Below the pieces are notes generated by a model. It did no database searches and had not been told where the DNA came from. It worked only from the letters and a program-made list of their open reading frames with translations. A stretch of 64,000 nucleotides of DNA, taken from assembly GCA_965218555.1 (NCBI GenBank), contig OZ244625.1:4092001-4156000 (forward strand). Direction: 5' to 3'. The stretch comes from JAPPLB01 sp965218555 (GTDB lineage: Bacteria; Acidobacteriota; Terriglobia; Bryobacterales; UBA6623). The translations under genes were made by a program, and so were the position numbers. Shown one piece after another: positions 43,217 through 53,303 of the stretch (within the stretch, counting starts at the first letter, position 1; each line of letters begins with the position of its first letter).

Positions 43217-43388
43217 CATAGTCGCTGACGGGGGAAGCACGCGATACGACCGCCATGACTTCGTTGCGCTTGCTCGTCGTGCTCGATCGATGTAGGGTCA
43301 AGTACACCTGCGCGCGCCAAGCGGCTCACGCCTCGTCCTGCCGGCCCTCTCACGCACTTCTCCTCGACACGAGGTGAGAAAGGCAGGC
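43208..43388 (-). repeat. Dispersed TIR element, copy 4
   Basis: It has the same orientation as copy 2. The right tip, read inward, is CTAGCCTGCCTTTCTCACC and its first three bases after C form the stop codon of the RraA-like gene. The left tip (CCTGCTTGACATAG) is degraded and overlaps the end of the IS110 relic. The interior keeps GGGGAAGCACGCGATA and the CCGGCCCTCTCACGCACTTC block. Confidence 0.8.
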
Positions 43389-44128
43389 TAGATCCTTCCG
43401 TACTCCGCAACAGCTTTCTTGATCGACTTGAACTTCTCGATGAAGGGATACATGGCGTGCTCCGTCTGATCGTTTTCGATGGCCTTGTCCAGCACTTCCT
43501 TGGCTCGATCGCGGGGCACCACCGCGACGCCGTCCTCGTCCGCCACCACGATGTCATGCGGGCGAACCTTGACGCCGGCGCACATGATCTCGATGTTCGA
43601 GCCGACGAAACGATAATGATTGATCGAAGTCGAGGGCACCGCGCCGCGGCTGAACGTGGGGAACTGGATCTTCCGAAGCTGCGGCGTGTCGCGCGCTGCG
43701 GCGTCGATAACGGCCCCGGCCAAATCTCTGACTTTCATGGCGGTGCCCATCAACCCACCGATGCCGGCGACGTCTTTGCCGTCCTCGAACGTGATGACGT
43801 AAACCGAGCCTGGCGGCGCGCTGTCGATCGCATCCAGCGCTCCCTGGAAGTCGGCGGCTCCGTCCTGGTGCTCCTCCTTCTTGAACGCGACCGTAACCGC
43901 CGGCCCCGCGATCTTGGCCGGGAAGAGCGGCTGAATATCGCTGGACATGTGCGCGCGCCGGCCCGTGATCTGCTCGACGGCATCAGAAACCGAGGCGACC
44001 TCGACGAGAAGAAAGCCATCGACAAGAGGATCGCCCGTCTTGGCTTGGGTGTAGCTGCCGTCGTTGGGCCAGAGAAGCACAACGGCAGACACGAGCGCCA
44101 TGGTGAGCATCAAACGTTTGCGAGTCAT
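43388..44128 (-). CDS. Exported RraA-like protein
   Basis: A 246-residue protein with a Sec-type signal (MLTMALVSAVVLLW). The RraA/HMG-aldolase fold is shown by GLMGTAMKVRDLAGAVIDAA followed by RD, and by DIVVADEDGVAVVPRDRAKE. Family members include the RNase E inhibitor RraA and 4-hydroxy-4-methyl-2-oxoglutarate/CHA aldolases. An exported one cannot inhibit RNase E, so an enzymatic role on a periplasmic keto acid is more likely, though this is inference. Its stop codon TAG is supplied by the tip of the adjacent repeat element. Confidence 0.75.
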   Translation of the reverse strand: MTRKRLMLTMALVSAVVLLWPNDGSYTQAKTGDPLVDGFLLVEVASVSDAVEQITGRRAHMSSDIQPLFPAKIAGPAVTVAFKKEEHQDGAADFQGALDAIDSAPPGSVYVITFEDGKDVAGIGGLMGTAMKVRDLAGAVIDAAARDTPQLRKIQFPTFSRGAVPSTSINHYRFVGSNIEIMCAGVKVRPHDIVVADEDGVAVVPRDRAKEVLDKAIENDQTEHAMYPFIEKFKSIKKAVAEYGRI

Positions 44129-44213
44129 GGGAAGTCCTTTGGGGATATCGAAGAGTCGATTCTATCAGGCCGCGCAGCGCTGCTCTCCGTACCGGCCGAA
44201 GCCGGAAGCCGCC

Positions 44214-44408
44214 TCAACGGGCGGGCGCGTTGTTCGGCCTTCGGCGGTTCGGGCAGGTTTCACAGGAAACCGGGTCGCCGTCGGGATTGAGGATTTCGGG
44301 GCCGCCGCAGGAACCTCGCAGGCAGGGACGCTTCATCACCACGCCGACCGCCATGGCGAGCATGGTGATGGCAATCGCGGCGACCGTGAAGGCGAGAACG
44401 GCGAACAT
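44214..44408 (-). CDS. nqrM: NqrM-like small membrane protein
   Basis: A 64-residue peptide with one membrane helix (AVLAFTVAAIAITMLAMAVG) followed by RPCLRGSCGGPEIL and CETCPNRR. The helix-x-GSCGG arrangement with further cysteines is characteristic of NqrM, which helps assemble the iron site of the Na+-translocating NADH:quinone reductase. No nqr genes are in the window. The gene is encoded 85 bases upstream of the RraA-like gene on the same strand. Confidence 0.6.
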   Translation of the reverse strand: MFAVLAFTVAAIAITMLAMAVGVVMKRPCLRGSCGGPEILNPDGDPVSCETCPNRRRPNNAPAR

Positions 44409-44620
44409 GATCAGACCTCTCCCTATTGTCGGTGATGCCGGCGATCGTTGCTGACCGAGCTTGGCCTGAACCTGTCCGTGAGTGCGCGATCCGCCGACTC
44501 AGTGGTCCGCGCCGCGCTGTCTCGGCACGACGTAGCGCAATGGATCGAACTGCCCACAGGTTCCGCCCGGGCCTGTTACCGCCACGTTGACGTATACTGG
44601 TCCGCATCCGGGAGTAGGGC

Positions 44621-47600
44621 ATGGCCCGAACGGCATCGACAACGAACCCTCTGCAAGGACCGTCGCTTCTCTTTGCGGGTGTCGGCATCGCCCTCCTGCT
44701 CATCGCCGGTGCCATCATCCGGCTCGGCGACCGGCCTCTCGATGCCGGTCACCCGGCCATCACCGTTTCTCCAGGCTTCGAGCTCGAAGTCGCCGCTGGC
44801 CCGCCTCTTGTCGAACGGCCGATCGTCATTGACATGGACGATGAGGGGCGTCTGTATGTCGCCGAGTCATCCGGCTCGAACGACAATGTCAAGGTCCAAC
44901 TTGAAGAGCGCCCGCACAGCATTCTGCGGCTGGAAGACAGCGACGGTGACGGCCGCTACGACCGGCGTACCGTGTTCGCCGACAAGATGATGTTTCCCGA
45001 AGGCGTCCTCTGGCATGACGGCTCCGTCTATGTAGCGGCACCGCCCAGCATCTGGAAGCTGACCGATACCGACGACGACGGCGTTGCCGACCGGCGTGAA
45101 GAGTGGTTCAACGGTAAGACTCTGACGAACTGCGCCAACGACTTGCACGGACCGTACCTCGGCCCCGACGGCATGATCTACTGGTGCAAAGGCGCCTTCG
45201 CCGAGCAGACCTACGAACGACCCGGCCGTCCGCCGTTCGTCACGCGCGCGTCCCATATCTTCCGCCGGCGCGCCGAAGGCGGACTGATCGAACCTGTGCT
45301 GACCGGCGGAATGGACAACCCCGTCGAAGTGGCCTTCACCCCGGAAGGCGAGCGCTTCCTCACCTCCACGTTTATCGAACAGCCGGCTCTGGGTCGTCGT
45401 GACGGAGTGCTGCACGCCGTTTATGGCGGTGTTTACGGCAAGGTGCACGGCGTGACGGATTCCCATCCCATGACCGGCGGCTATCAGCCGGTGATGGCCC
45501 AATTGGGGCCCGCCGTTCCGGCTGGGCTGACCTACTACTCGACGGACGTGTTCGGCCGAAACTACCGGGGCGATCTTTTCGCGTCGCTCTTCAATTTGAA
45601 CAAAGTCATCCGCCTGAAGCTAAAACCGCGCGGGGCGAGTTTCGAGACGAAGGTGACGGACTTTGTCGTCTCGACGAGTCACGACTTCCACCCGACCGAC
45701 GTGATGGAAGACGCCGATGGAAGTCTTCTCGTGGTCGATACCGGAGCATGGTATGTCCTGTGCTGTCCCAGTTCCTTCTTGTCAAGGCCGGAGGTCCACG
45801 GGGCGATTTATCGCGTTCGTCGCCGAGGCGCCAGGACGATCGACGATCCACGGGGCTTGCTCCTCGATTGGGCATCCGCCACTCCTAGCGACCTGGCGGA
45901 CCGACTCGATGACGAGCGTCCGGCGGTGCGCAACAGAGCCATTCACCAACTCGCGAAGCACGGCAGCGAGGCACTGCCTGTTCTACGCGAGGTGTGGAGC
46001 CGGGGGCGTTCGGTCACGGCGCGGCGGAACGCTGTCTGGACGCTGACACGGATTGAGGGCGCGGCGGCCCGCGCGGCGGCCCGCGTGGCGTTGGCGGATC
46101 CGGAAGAATCAGTTCGCCACGCCGCGGCGCACTCGGTGAGTGTGTGGCGTGATGCCGAAGCGGTCCAGCCGCTTATCGAGCAACTGACGCACTCTGCCGC
46201 CCCGCTGCAACGGGCCGCCGCCGAGGCCCTTGGCCGCCTGGGCGACAGCGCGGCCGTCGAACCGTTGATGGACGCCGTCGGCCGGACGGAAGACGAAATT
46301 CTGATCCACTCGCTCAACTACGCGCTCATCGAGATCGCCGAACCGGTGGCCACCCGGCAGGGATTGTCTTCCTCGTCCAGCCGCGTCAGGCGGGCGGCGA
46401 TGCTCGCGCTCGATCAGATGGAAGGCGGAGGGCTGCCCGCCGACGTCGTGGTCCCCCTTCTGTCGTCGAGTGATCCCGTTCTGCGGGACACCGCAAGTTG
46501 GCTCGTATCGCGCCACGTCGAATGGGGAGGCGCCCTTTCCGGCTATTACCGGACGAGGCTTGACGCCATCAAGCCCGGCTCGGTCGACTCGGATGTTGCG
46601 GACGAGCTGGCCCGTTTTTCCACCGACCCGGCGATCCAGGACCTGCTGGCCCAAACGGCGCGCGCAGGTCAAACGGAGGCGTCCCGAATCACTGCCCTCC
46701 GTACGATGGCCGCGGCCCCGCTCAAGGAAACACCGGCGAGTTGGGCTGGCGCTCTCACCGCGGCATTGGCGAGTACCGACAACGACCTGCTGCGTGAAGC
46801 GGTCTCGGTGGCCGAATCGCTCCCGCAAGGCGAAAAGCGCGACGCCGCACTGGACCGCGCCTTGTTGAGAGTCGGTCAGAACGAGAGCCTTGCTGCCGAC
46901 ATCAGAGCGGATGCCCTGGCGGCTTCCGCGGCGGTCCTTGGGTCAGTGTCTCCGCGATTGTTCGATTTCCTGCTTTCACACACCGATTCGTCGAAGCCGG
47001 TTCCCGTTCGCTCGGCCGCCTCCCGCGCGGTTTCCGGGGCGCCCCTCGATAGCGGGCAGCAACTCATCCTCGCCAAGGTTCTGCGCGATGCCGGTCCGCT
47101 GGAGTTGCCGGTGTTGCTGCGCGCGTTCGAGCAAGGCGGAGACGGGGAACTCGGCGAGGTCTTGATGGAGTCGCTTGAGAACGCCCGAAGTCTGGCCAAC
47201 CTCCGATCCGACTTGCTTGAAGCAGCCCTCGCGAAGTTTCCCGAGCCGATTCGCAAGAGAGGGGAAGAGTTGCTCACGACGCTCGATGTCGACCGCGTCC
47301 AACAAAAAGCGCATCTCGAAGAGTTGCTGGCATCGCTTGCGGAAGGTGACGTTGACCACGGCCAAGCTGTCTTCCGAAGTTCGAAAGCCGCTTGTTCAGC
47401 CTGCCACCGCATCGGCTATCTCGGCGGTCGCATCGGCCCCGATCTGACGAGGATCGAGAAGATCCGCAGCAAGCCTGACCTGCTGGAATCGATTATTTTT
47501 CCCAGCGCCACTCTTGTCCGGAGCTACGAGCCCGTGGTCGTCGTTACGGCGACCGAAACACACAACGGTGTGCCGCTCGAAGAAACCGACGACTCCATTC

Positions 47601-47782
47601 TCCTTGCCACCGGCGCCGATACCCAGGTCCGCATCGCCCGCGACTCCATCGAGGAGACTCGCCCCGGCGCCGTCTCGATCATGCCTGCCGGAATCGAAGA
47701 AGAGTTGACCCGCGCGGAACTCGCCGACCTCATCGCCTTCTTGCTGCACTCGCGACGGTCCGCCTCGTCACGCAGACGATAG
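44621..47782 (+). CDS. Membrane-anchored propeller-HEAT-cytochrome c protein (PVC-type dehydrogenase-like)
   Basis: A 1053-residue protein. An N-terminal membrane anchor (LLFAGVGIALLLIAGAII) leads to a six-bladed propeller region (residues ~50-400) with Asp-rich calcium-type loops DSDGDGRYD and DTDDDGVAD. Next come HEAT repeats (~420-870, e.g. AVRNRAIHQLAKHGSEAL) and a C-terminal c-type cytochrome domain with the single heme motif CSACH in SKAACSACHRIGYLGGRIGP. Such fusions are common in Planctomycetes, Verrucomicrobia and Acidobacteria and are thought to be periplasmic sugar or alcohol oxidoreductases. No direct evidence for the substrate exists. The gene is alone. Confidence 0.88.
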   Translation: MARTASTTNPLQGPSLLFAGVGIALLLIAGAIIRLGDRPLDAGHPAITVSPGFELEVAAGPPLVERPIVIDMDDEGRLYVAESSGSNDNVKVQLEERPHSILRLEDSDGDGRYDRRTVFADKMMFPEGVLWHDGSVYVAAPPSIWKLTDTDDDGVADRREEWFNGKTLTNCANDLHGPYLGPDGMIYWCKGAFAEQTYERPGRPPFVTRASHIFRRRAEGGLIEPVLTGGMDNPVEVAFTPEGERFLTSTFIEQPALGRRDGVLHAVYGGVYGKVHGVTDSHPMTGGYQPVMAQLGPAVPAGLTYYSTDVFGRNYRGDLFASLFNLNKVIRLKLKPRGASFETKVTDFVVSTSHDFHPTDVMEDADGSLLVVDTGAWYVLCCPSSFLSRPEVHGAIYRVRRRGARTIDDPRGLLLDWASATPSDLADRLDDERPAVRNRAIHQLAKHGSEALPVLREVWSRGRSVTARRNAVWTLTRIEGAAARAAARVALADPEESVRHAAAHSVSVWRDAEAVQPLIEQLTHSAAPLQRAAAEALGRLGDSAAVEPLMDAVGRTEDEILIHSLNYALIEIAEPVATRQGLSSSSSRVRRAAMLALDQMEGGGLPADVVVPLLSSSDPVLRDTASWLVSRHVEWGGALSGYYRTRLDAIKPGSVDSDVADELARFSTDPAIQDLLAQTARAGQTEASRITALRTMAAAPLKETPASWAGALTAALASTDNDLLREAVSVAESLPQGEKRDAALDRALLRVGQNESLAADIRADALAASAAVLGSVSPRLFDFLLSHTDSSKPVPVRSAASRAVSGAPLDSGQQLILAKVLRDAGPLELPVLLRAFEQGGDGELGEVLMESLENARSLANLRSDLLEAALAKFPEPIRKRGEELLTTLDVDRVQQKAHLEELLASLAEGDVDHGQAVFRSSKAACSACHRIGYLGGRIGPDLTRIEKIRSKPDLLESIIFPSATLVRSYEPVVVVTATETHNGVPLEETDDSILLATGADTQVRIARDSIEETRPGAVSIMPAGIEEELTRAELADLIAFLLHSRRSASSRRR

Positions 47783-48050
47783 CCGTCTCCCAGCGAGAGT
47801 TCCGCATCCATGCTGCCGGCTAGCGACCCGAGCTAAGGGGTCTTCCTTACTCACCGAGATTCTCGTTACACCCCGCATCGCCGCGCTCATCGGACGAGCG
47901 GTCCTGCTGCTGTAGTTCCACTTCGGGCACTCGACCGTTTAGCGGCTCGACAAGCCCGGAAGCAGCCCGACCCGTGCGTGTGGCGGAATCATGAAACTGC
48001 AATCCGAAATCGAGTCCGACCAACCCCGATTGTTAGAATGAGGCTCCCTC
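47783..48050. other. Gene-free stretch before pcrA
   Basis: No coding, tRNA or clear regulatory signal is seen. Confidence 0.3.
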
Positions 48051-50402
48051 ATGGACCTTCTCGCTTCCCTCAATCCCCGTCAACGCGAGGCGGTTCTGCA
48101 TACCGAGGGTCCATTGCTCATCCTTGCCGGCGCGGGAAGCGGCAAGACGCGGGTCCTGATCCATCGCATCGCCCATCTCATCCACAGCGCGTGCGCTGCG
48201 CCGGAGTCGATCCTCGCCGTCACCTTTACCAACAAAGCTGCGGATGAAATGCGCACGCGGGTCGGGGACATTCTCGAAAAGACCGGCATGCCGGTCGAGC
48301 AATGGCCCCACGTCTCGACCTTCCACTCCTTTTGTGTACGCCTGCTGCGCCGCTACGGCGCGCCCCTCGTCGACCTGCGTCCCGGCTTCACGTCACGCTT
48401 CACGATCTTCGACGGGGCCGACCAGGTCGCTGCCATAAAATCCGTCTATCGCGATGTCGGGCTCGACGAGAAGTTCATGAAGGCCCGCTCGCTGCTGTCG
48501 GTCGTCAGCCACGCCAAGAACCACGGTCGGACCTGTCTGGACGCCACCAGTCCTCAGGAGGAAAAGATCGCCGTCGTCTTCGAGAAGTACCAAGCGCTCC
48601 TTCAAGCCTCGAATGCCTTCGACTTCGACGACCTGCTGCTTGAAAGCGTCCGCCTTCTCCGGCATAGCGATCAGACGCGCGCGGCGCTGCACGAACGCTA
48701 TCGCTACCTCCTGATTGACGAGTACCAGGACACCAACCGGCCCCAATACGATCTGATGACGCTGCTCACCGGGAGGCGCCACAATGTATGCGTTGTCGGT
48801 GATGAGGACCAGTCGATCTACAGTTGGCGCGGCGCCGACATCCGGAACATTCTCGATTTCGAGAAGGATTTCCCCGCGGCCAAGATCGTCCGGCTGGAGC
48901 AGAACTACCGCTCCACGAAGCGTATTCTGGCCGCGGCTGGCGGTGTAGTTGCCCACAACATCGACCGCAAAGGCAAGAACCTTTGGGTCGAGGGTGAAGA
49001 AGGCGCGCCGGTCTTGCTGTATCACGCTTCCGATAGCGATGACGAGGCGCGTTTCGCGGCTCGCTTTGTCGACGGATATCTGAATCAGTACCCGGACCGG
49101 CGGGCCGCCATTCTTTATCGCGCCAACTGGCAGTCGCGCCAGATCGAAGAATCCCTGCGGCGCATCGACCGCGGCTACAAGGTCGTGGGCGGCGTGAGCT
49201 TCTATCAGCGCGCCGAGGTCAAGGATGTCCTCGCGTACCTCAAGTCGGCCATGTCGTCCGCCGACGCCGTCAGCCTCCTGCGGATCATCAACGTGCCGGC
49301 GCGAGGCATCGGCCGGACGACGGTCGAGCAGATCGAAGGCCATGCTCGGCGAACCGGTGTTTCGATATGGGAGGTGATGGGGCGGATGCTCGAAGAGGGC
49401 CGATTCCCGGCGCGCGCCCGAGCCGCCGTAAGCGCGTTCCGGCGGCTCATCGAGGGTCTTCGAAAGCAACTCGAAGAGGAACCCTGGCACCGGGCGATCT
49501 CTTGGATCATGGATGAGTCGGGATATCGCAACATGCTGGAGTCCGACGGTTCGATCGAGGCCGCCGGACGGCTCGAGAACATCAACGAGTTCGCTAACGC
49601 CGCCGGCGATGCCTACCGTCGAGGCGAGAGTCTCGACGAGTTCCTGGACCGCGCCGCGCTCGTAGCCGACACCGACCAGTTGGATTCGGTTTCGCCGGTA
49701 TTGCTGATGACCCTGCACAGCGCCAAGGGCCTGGAGTTTCCCCTCGTCGTGATGACCGGCCTGGAGGAAGGCGTCTTTCCCCACAGCCGCTCTTTGGAAG
49801 ACTCCGCGGCGCTCGAGGAAGAACGGCGCCTCTGCTACGTTGGGATGACACGTGCCCAGGAGCAGTTGGTTCTGACCGCCGCGCGCAGGCGGCGGCGATT
49901 CGGCGGCGGAACCCCAGAGCCGATGGTCCCCTCCCGCTTTCTGAAAGAGATCCCGAGGGACGTTCTTCGAGAGGCTTCGCTGCGTTCCTCTCCGACCTGG
50001 GACGCGATCGACGGATACGGCGTGGACCAGCAGGTCGAGCAACACCAGGTGCGTGAGACGGTACAGCGGCGGCTCTATGACGGGCCGGCCTATAACTCGG
50101 TCGAAAACCTCTCGGAATTTTTCTCGAAGAGGAATCTGCCCGTTCCGGAGAACCTCGAACGACCGCCTCGAGCGCAACCCGGCGCCGCTCCCGCACGCCG
50201 CAAACCTGCCGGCGGTTCCGCCCGCCGCGCACTGCACAGCACCGGCTACCGGCTCGGCGACAAGGTCCGGCATCGCAAGTATGGTGTCGGGACCGTGATG
50301 AAGTTCGAAGGGGACGGCGGCGACACCAAACTCACCGTCTACTTCCGCTCGGCTGGTCTGAAGAAGCTCGTTGTAAAGTACGCCGGTCTCCAACCGGCCT
50401 GA
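48051..50402 (+). CDS. pcrA: UvrD/PcrA/Rep-type superfamily 1A DNA helicase
   Basis: A 783-residue 3'-5' DNA helicase with all motifs in order: Walker A AGAGSGKTRVL at ~26-36, motif Ia TFTNKAADEM, motif II LLIDEYQDTN, motif III VGDEDQSIYSWRGAD, motif IV LEQNYRSTKRI, motif V TLHSAKGLEFPLVV and motif VI YVGMTRAQEQL. The C-terminal ~60 residues (GYRLGDKVRHRKYGVGTVMK) form the Tudor-like RNA-polymerase-interacting domain typical of PcrA and UvrD. It acts in nucleotide excision repair and in removing stalled polymerase or RecA. Confidence 0.95.
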   Translation: MDLLASLNPRQREAVLHTEGPLLILAGAGSGKTRVLIHRIAHLIHSACAAPESILAVTFTNKAADEMRTRVGDILEKTGMPVEQWPHVSTFHSFCVRLLRRYGAPLVDLRPGFTSRFTIFDGADQVAAIKSVYRDVGLDEKFMKARSLLSVVSHAKNHGRTCLDATSPQEEKIAVVFEKYQALLQASNAFDFDDLLLESVRLLRHSDQTRAALHERYRYLLIDEYQDTNRPQYDLMTLLTGRRHNVCVVGDEDQSIYSWRGADIRNILDFEKDFPAAKIVRLEQNYRSTKRILAAAGGVVAHNIDRKGKNLWVEGEEGAPVLLYHASDSDDEARFAARFVDGYLNQYPDRRAAILYRANWQSRQIEESLRRIDRGYKVVGGVSFYQRAEVKDVLAYLKSAMSSADAVSLLRIINVPARGIGRTTVEQIEGHARRTGVSIWEVMGRMLEEGRFPARARAAVSAFRRLIEGLRKQLEEEPWHRAISWIMDESGYRNMLESDGSIEAAGRLENINEFANAAGDAYRRGESLDEFLDRAALVADTDQLDSVSPVLLMTLHSAKGLEFPLVVMTGLEEGVFPHSRSLEDSAALEEERRLCYVGMTRAQEQLVLTAARRRRRFGGGTPEPMVPSRFLKEIPRDVLREASLRSSPTWDAIDGYGVDQQVEQHQVRETVQRRLYDGPAYNSVENLSEFFSKRNLPVPENLERPPRAQPGAAPARRKPAGGSARRALHSTGYRLGDKVRHRKYGVGTVMKFEGDGGDTKLTVYFRSAGLKKLVVKYAGLQPA

Positions 50403-50530
50403 CCTCCCGGCTCAGGCTGGGCGGAATCTGTGACAATGAGGCGCGAGAGTCTTGCCCGCCATGGCGCGGGGTGGACTCGGGAAGATCCGGTCCCGCACCA
50501 AGGGTTCGGCGCCAAGAAAGGAAGGGTTCA

Positions 50531-51805
50531 ATGGCTGTTTCGAATGCTCGCTCTCGATGGTACATGCAACTGCACTGGCGCATTGCGGCGGCGATGTTGC
50601 TCGGAGTCATCGCGGGCCTTGTCGGGGGCGAGCCTGTGGCGGATAGCGTGGGTTGGCTCGGCACATTGTTCATCAAGCTTCTGAAGATGATCATCGTCCC
50701 GCTGGTCTTGACATCGATCGTCACGGGCGTCGCCTCCGTAGGCGCCGGTGCGGGCCTGGGGCGGCTCTTTGGCAAGACCCTCGGCTACTACATCCTGACG
50801 AGCTTCCTCGCGTGCATCGTGGGGCTGGTGATGGTGAATACGATCCAGCCCGGAGTCGGAGCGGATCTGGTTTCGACCGAGACCGAAGAGATGCCGAATC
50901 TCACGGTCATCCAATCGCCCGTTGATCTGATCCTGGATATCGTGCCCGAAAATTTCATCGCGGCTGCCGCCGACACCGAGATGCTGGCCATCATCTTTTT
51001 CTCCATCGTGCTCGGCATCAGCATCAGCACTCTCAAGCAGTCCCACCGCGAACCTCTGGTGTCCCTGTTCGAGTCGGGCTTTGCGGCGATGATGAAGTTG
51101 ACCGGAGGAATTATCAACATCTTCGCTCCGATTGGCGTGTTTGCGCTGATTGCCAAGCTGATGGGCACGACTGGCCTGGGAGCCTTCAAGGCCTTGGGCC
51201 TTTACGCCCTGATGCTGGTATGCGGCCTGAGTCTGCATTTGTTCATCACGCTGCCTCTGGTTCTCCGGTTCCTGGGCGGCATCAATCCGATTACGCATTT
51301 CCGCAATATGGTGCAGCCGATGGTGATGGCGTTTTCCACGAGTTCTTCCGGAGCGACCCTACCGGTCACCATCGACACCGTCGAGAACAAGGTTGGAGTC
51401 TCGAACCGGGTGACATCTTTCGTGCTGCCGATGGGCGCGACCGTGAATATGGACGGCACCGCGCTGTATGAGTGCGCGGGAGTCCTGTTCATTGCTCAGG
51501 TCATGGGGGTTCAGCTTGGATTCGAGCAGCAGTTGGTGGTGGTATTCACCGCACTTCTCGCGTCGATCGGTGCGGCAGCAGTTCCTTCAGCCGGGCTGGT
51601 CGTGATTTTCATCGTACTTCAGGCGGTCAACCTGACCGGTCCTCAGGTAGATCTCATCGTCGGAGCGATGCTGGCCGTGGACCGGCCGCTCGACATGTAC
51701 CGCACGGTCGTCAACGTTTTCAGCGACTCTTGCGGAGCCGCAATCATCGCACGCTCCGAAGGCGAGACCGGAGTCGATACAGAGGTGCGGAACGCCGCCG
51801 AATAA
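50531..51805 (+). CDS. Dicarboxylate/amino acid:cation symporter (DAACS family)
   Basis: A 424-residue GltP/GltT/DctA-type carrier with eight helices and two re-entrant hairpins. Hairpin 1 is the Ser-rich MAFSTSSSGATLPVTIDTVE. The Na+/substrate site is in LPMGATVNMDGTALYE, and hairpin 2 / TM8 residues are in PSAGLVVIFIVLQAV and LAVDRPLDMYRTVVNVFSDS. The Asp in the last motif binds the amino group or is replaced in dicarboxylate carriers, so an acidic amino acid is likely. A good ribosome binding site (AGGAAGG) precedes the ATG. The next gene, also a Na+-coupled carrier, lies 124 bases downstream. Confidence 0.92.
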   Translation: MAVSNARSRWYMQLHWRIAAAMLLGVIAGLVGGEPVADSVGWLGTLFIKLLKMIIVPLVLTSIVTGVASVGAGAGLGRLFGKTLGYYILTSFLACIVGLVMVNTIQPGVGADLVSTETEEMPNLTVIQSPVDLILDIVPENFIAAAADTEMLAIIFFSIVLGISISTLKQSHREPLVSLFESGFAAMMKLTGGIINIFAPIGVFALIAKLMGTTGLGAFKALGLYALMLVCGLSLHLFITLPLVLRFLGGINPITHFRNMVQPMVMAFSTSSSGATLPVTIDTVENKVGVSNRVTSFVLPMGATVNMDGTALYECAGVLFIAQVMGVQLGFEQQLVVVFTALLASIGAAAVPSAGLVVIFIVLQAVNLTGPQVDLIVGAMLAVDRPLDMYRTVVNVFSDSCGAAIIARSEGETGVDTEVRNAAE

Positions 51806-51929
51806 AGGCTTCTCCTGGGATCCTCAGCGCTTTACGGTGACGCGAACTACGGCCCCGCCGGCGACATCCTGGCCATACACGCCGCCTGTCGACTGCGTTA
51901 CTGTCTGTCATGTGAACTACAGCTACCTC

Positions 51930-53303
51930 ATGCAAGCCATTGACGATTTTCTGGCCGCCTTCGCGGCCTTCGCCTGGGGCCCGTGGCTGCTCGTTCTGCT
52001 CCTGGGCGGCGGCTCGTTCTTTTTTGTGTACTCGCGCTTCCTGCCCTTCCGCTACTTCTTCCATGCGTTCGACATCCTGCGCGGCAAGTACGACAACCCG
52101 ACGGATCGAGGGGATATCTCGCACTTCCGCGCACTCTCCAGCGCCCTCGCCGGCACCGTCGGACTCGGCAACATCGGCGGCGTCGCCATCGCCATCCACA
52201 TGGGCGGGCCCGGCGCGATCTTCTGGATGTGGCTCGGCGCGTTCCTCGGGATCGCCACGAAGTTCTTCACGTGCACTCTCGCCGTTCTGTACCGCGGTCC
52301 CGACAGCCAGGGACACATTCAGGGCGGCCCCATGTACACCATCGTCAACGGCCTGGGGCGAAAGTGGCGGTTGCTGGCCGTCATGTTCTCGATCTGCACG
52401 CTGATCGGCGCACTGCCCATTTTCCAAATCAATCAGCTCGTGCAGTCGCTGCGCGAAGTCATCCTCATTCCCAATGGATGGCTCGCCGACCCCGACTCAC
52501 AGTTCACGTTCAACCTGACGTGCGGTATTGTTCTCGCCGTTGTGGTTTGGCTGGTGGTGGTGGGCGGGATCCAGCGGATCGCCGTCGTAGCCTCGCGCAT
52601 TGTGCCGAGCATGGTCGTCATCTATGTCGGTATGGCGCTGTGGATCCTCTTGACCAACTTCACCGAGATCCCCGGCCTCTTCGCGCTGATCGTCCGCGAC
52701 GCCTTCACGGGCGACGCGGTGATGGGCGGAGCGGTCGGCAGCGTAATCATGACCGGAATCCGCCGGTCCGCCTTCTCGAACGAAGCAGGTATCGGCACCG
52801 AGGCGATGGCTCACGGCGCTGCCCGCACGAACGAACCCGTCCGCGAAGGACTCGTCGCCATGTTGGGTCCGGTGATCGATACGCTGCTCGTCTGCACCGC
52901 GACCGCGCTGATCATTCTCAGCACCGACTTGTGGCGTGGCTCCGAAGCCAACGGAACCACCCTCACCGCGCAGGCAATTCAACAACACCTTCCCGCTGTT
53001 GGGCCTTACTTGCTCGTGGTGTGTGTGTTTTTCTTCGCGACCAGCACCGTGCTGTCTTACAACTACTACGGGACGAAAGCACTCGGGTTCCTGGTCGGGT
53101 CCGAACACCAGCGGCTCTACAACTACCTTTACGTCCCTTCAATCCTGGCGGCCGCCGTCGTCAGCATCGACGCCGCCGTCAACTTGATCGATGCCATGTT
53201 TGCTCTGATGGCCATTCCCACGACGACATCGGCGATCATCCTGGCGCCCAAGGTCATGGCTGCCGCCCGGAACTACTTCCGGAGGCTCGAATCCTCCACC
53301 TGA
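51930..53303 (+). CDS. Alanine/glycine:cation symporter (AGCS family)
   Basis: A 457-residue carrier. Signatures are FRALSSALAGTVGLGNIGGV (the N-terminal GTVGLGNI motif), GPGAIFWMWLGAFLG, KFFTCTLAVLYR and SVIMTGIRRSAFSNEAGIGT followed by AHGAA. It imports alanine or glycine with Na+ or H+. I start at MQAIDDFLAAF; a GTG 31 codons upstream gives a polar leader not seen in the family. The stop codon TGA coincides with the tip of a miniature repeat element. Confidence 0.93.
   Translation: MQAIDDFLAAFAAFAWGPWLLVLLLGGGSFFFVYSRFLPFRYFFHAFDILRGKYDNPTDRGDISHFRALSSALAGTVGLGNIGGVAIAIHMGGPGAIFWMWLGAFLGIATKFFTCTLAVLYRGPDSQGHIQGGPMYTIVNGLGRKWRLLAVMFSICTLIGALPIFQINQLVQSLREVILIPNGWLADPDSQFTFNLTCGIVLAVVVWLVVVGGIQRIAVVASRIVPSMVVIYVGMALWILLTNFTEIPGLFALIVRDAFTGDAVMGGAVGSVIMTGIRRSAFSNEAGIGTEAMAHGAARTNEPVREGLVAMLGPVIDTLLVCTATALIILSTDLWRGSEANGTTLTAQAIQQHLPAVGPYLLVVCVFFFATSTVLSYNYYGTKALGFLVGSEHQRLYNYLYVPSILAAAVVSIDAAVNLIDAMFALMAIPTTTSAIILAPKVMAAARNYFRRLESST

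Noticed and set aside
42280..43557. 425-codon minus-strand frame across the IS110 relic and repeat copy 4
   Set aside because: It is antisense to IS110 coding sequence, and part of it is the dispersed element.
48393..50393. 666-codon open frame on the minus strand opposite pcrA
   Set aside because: pcrA on the + strand carries every helicase motif; the antisense frame is a by-product of high GC and has no motif.
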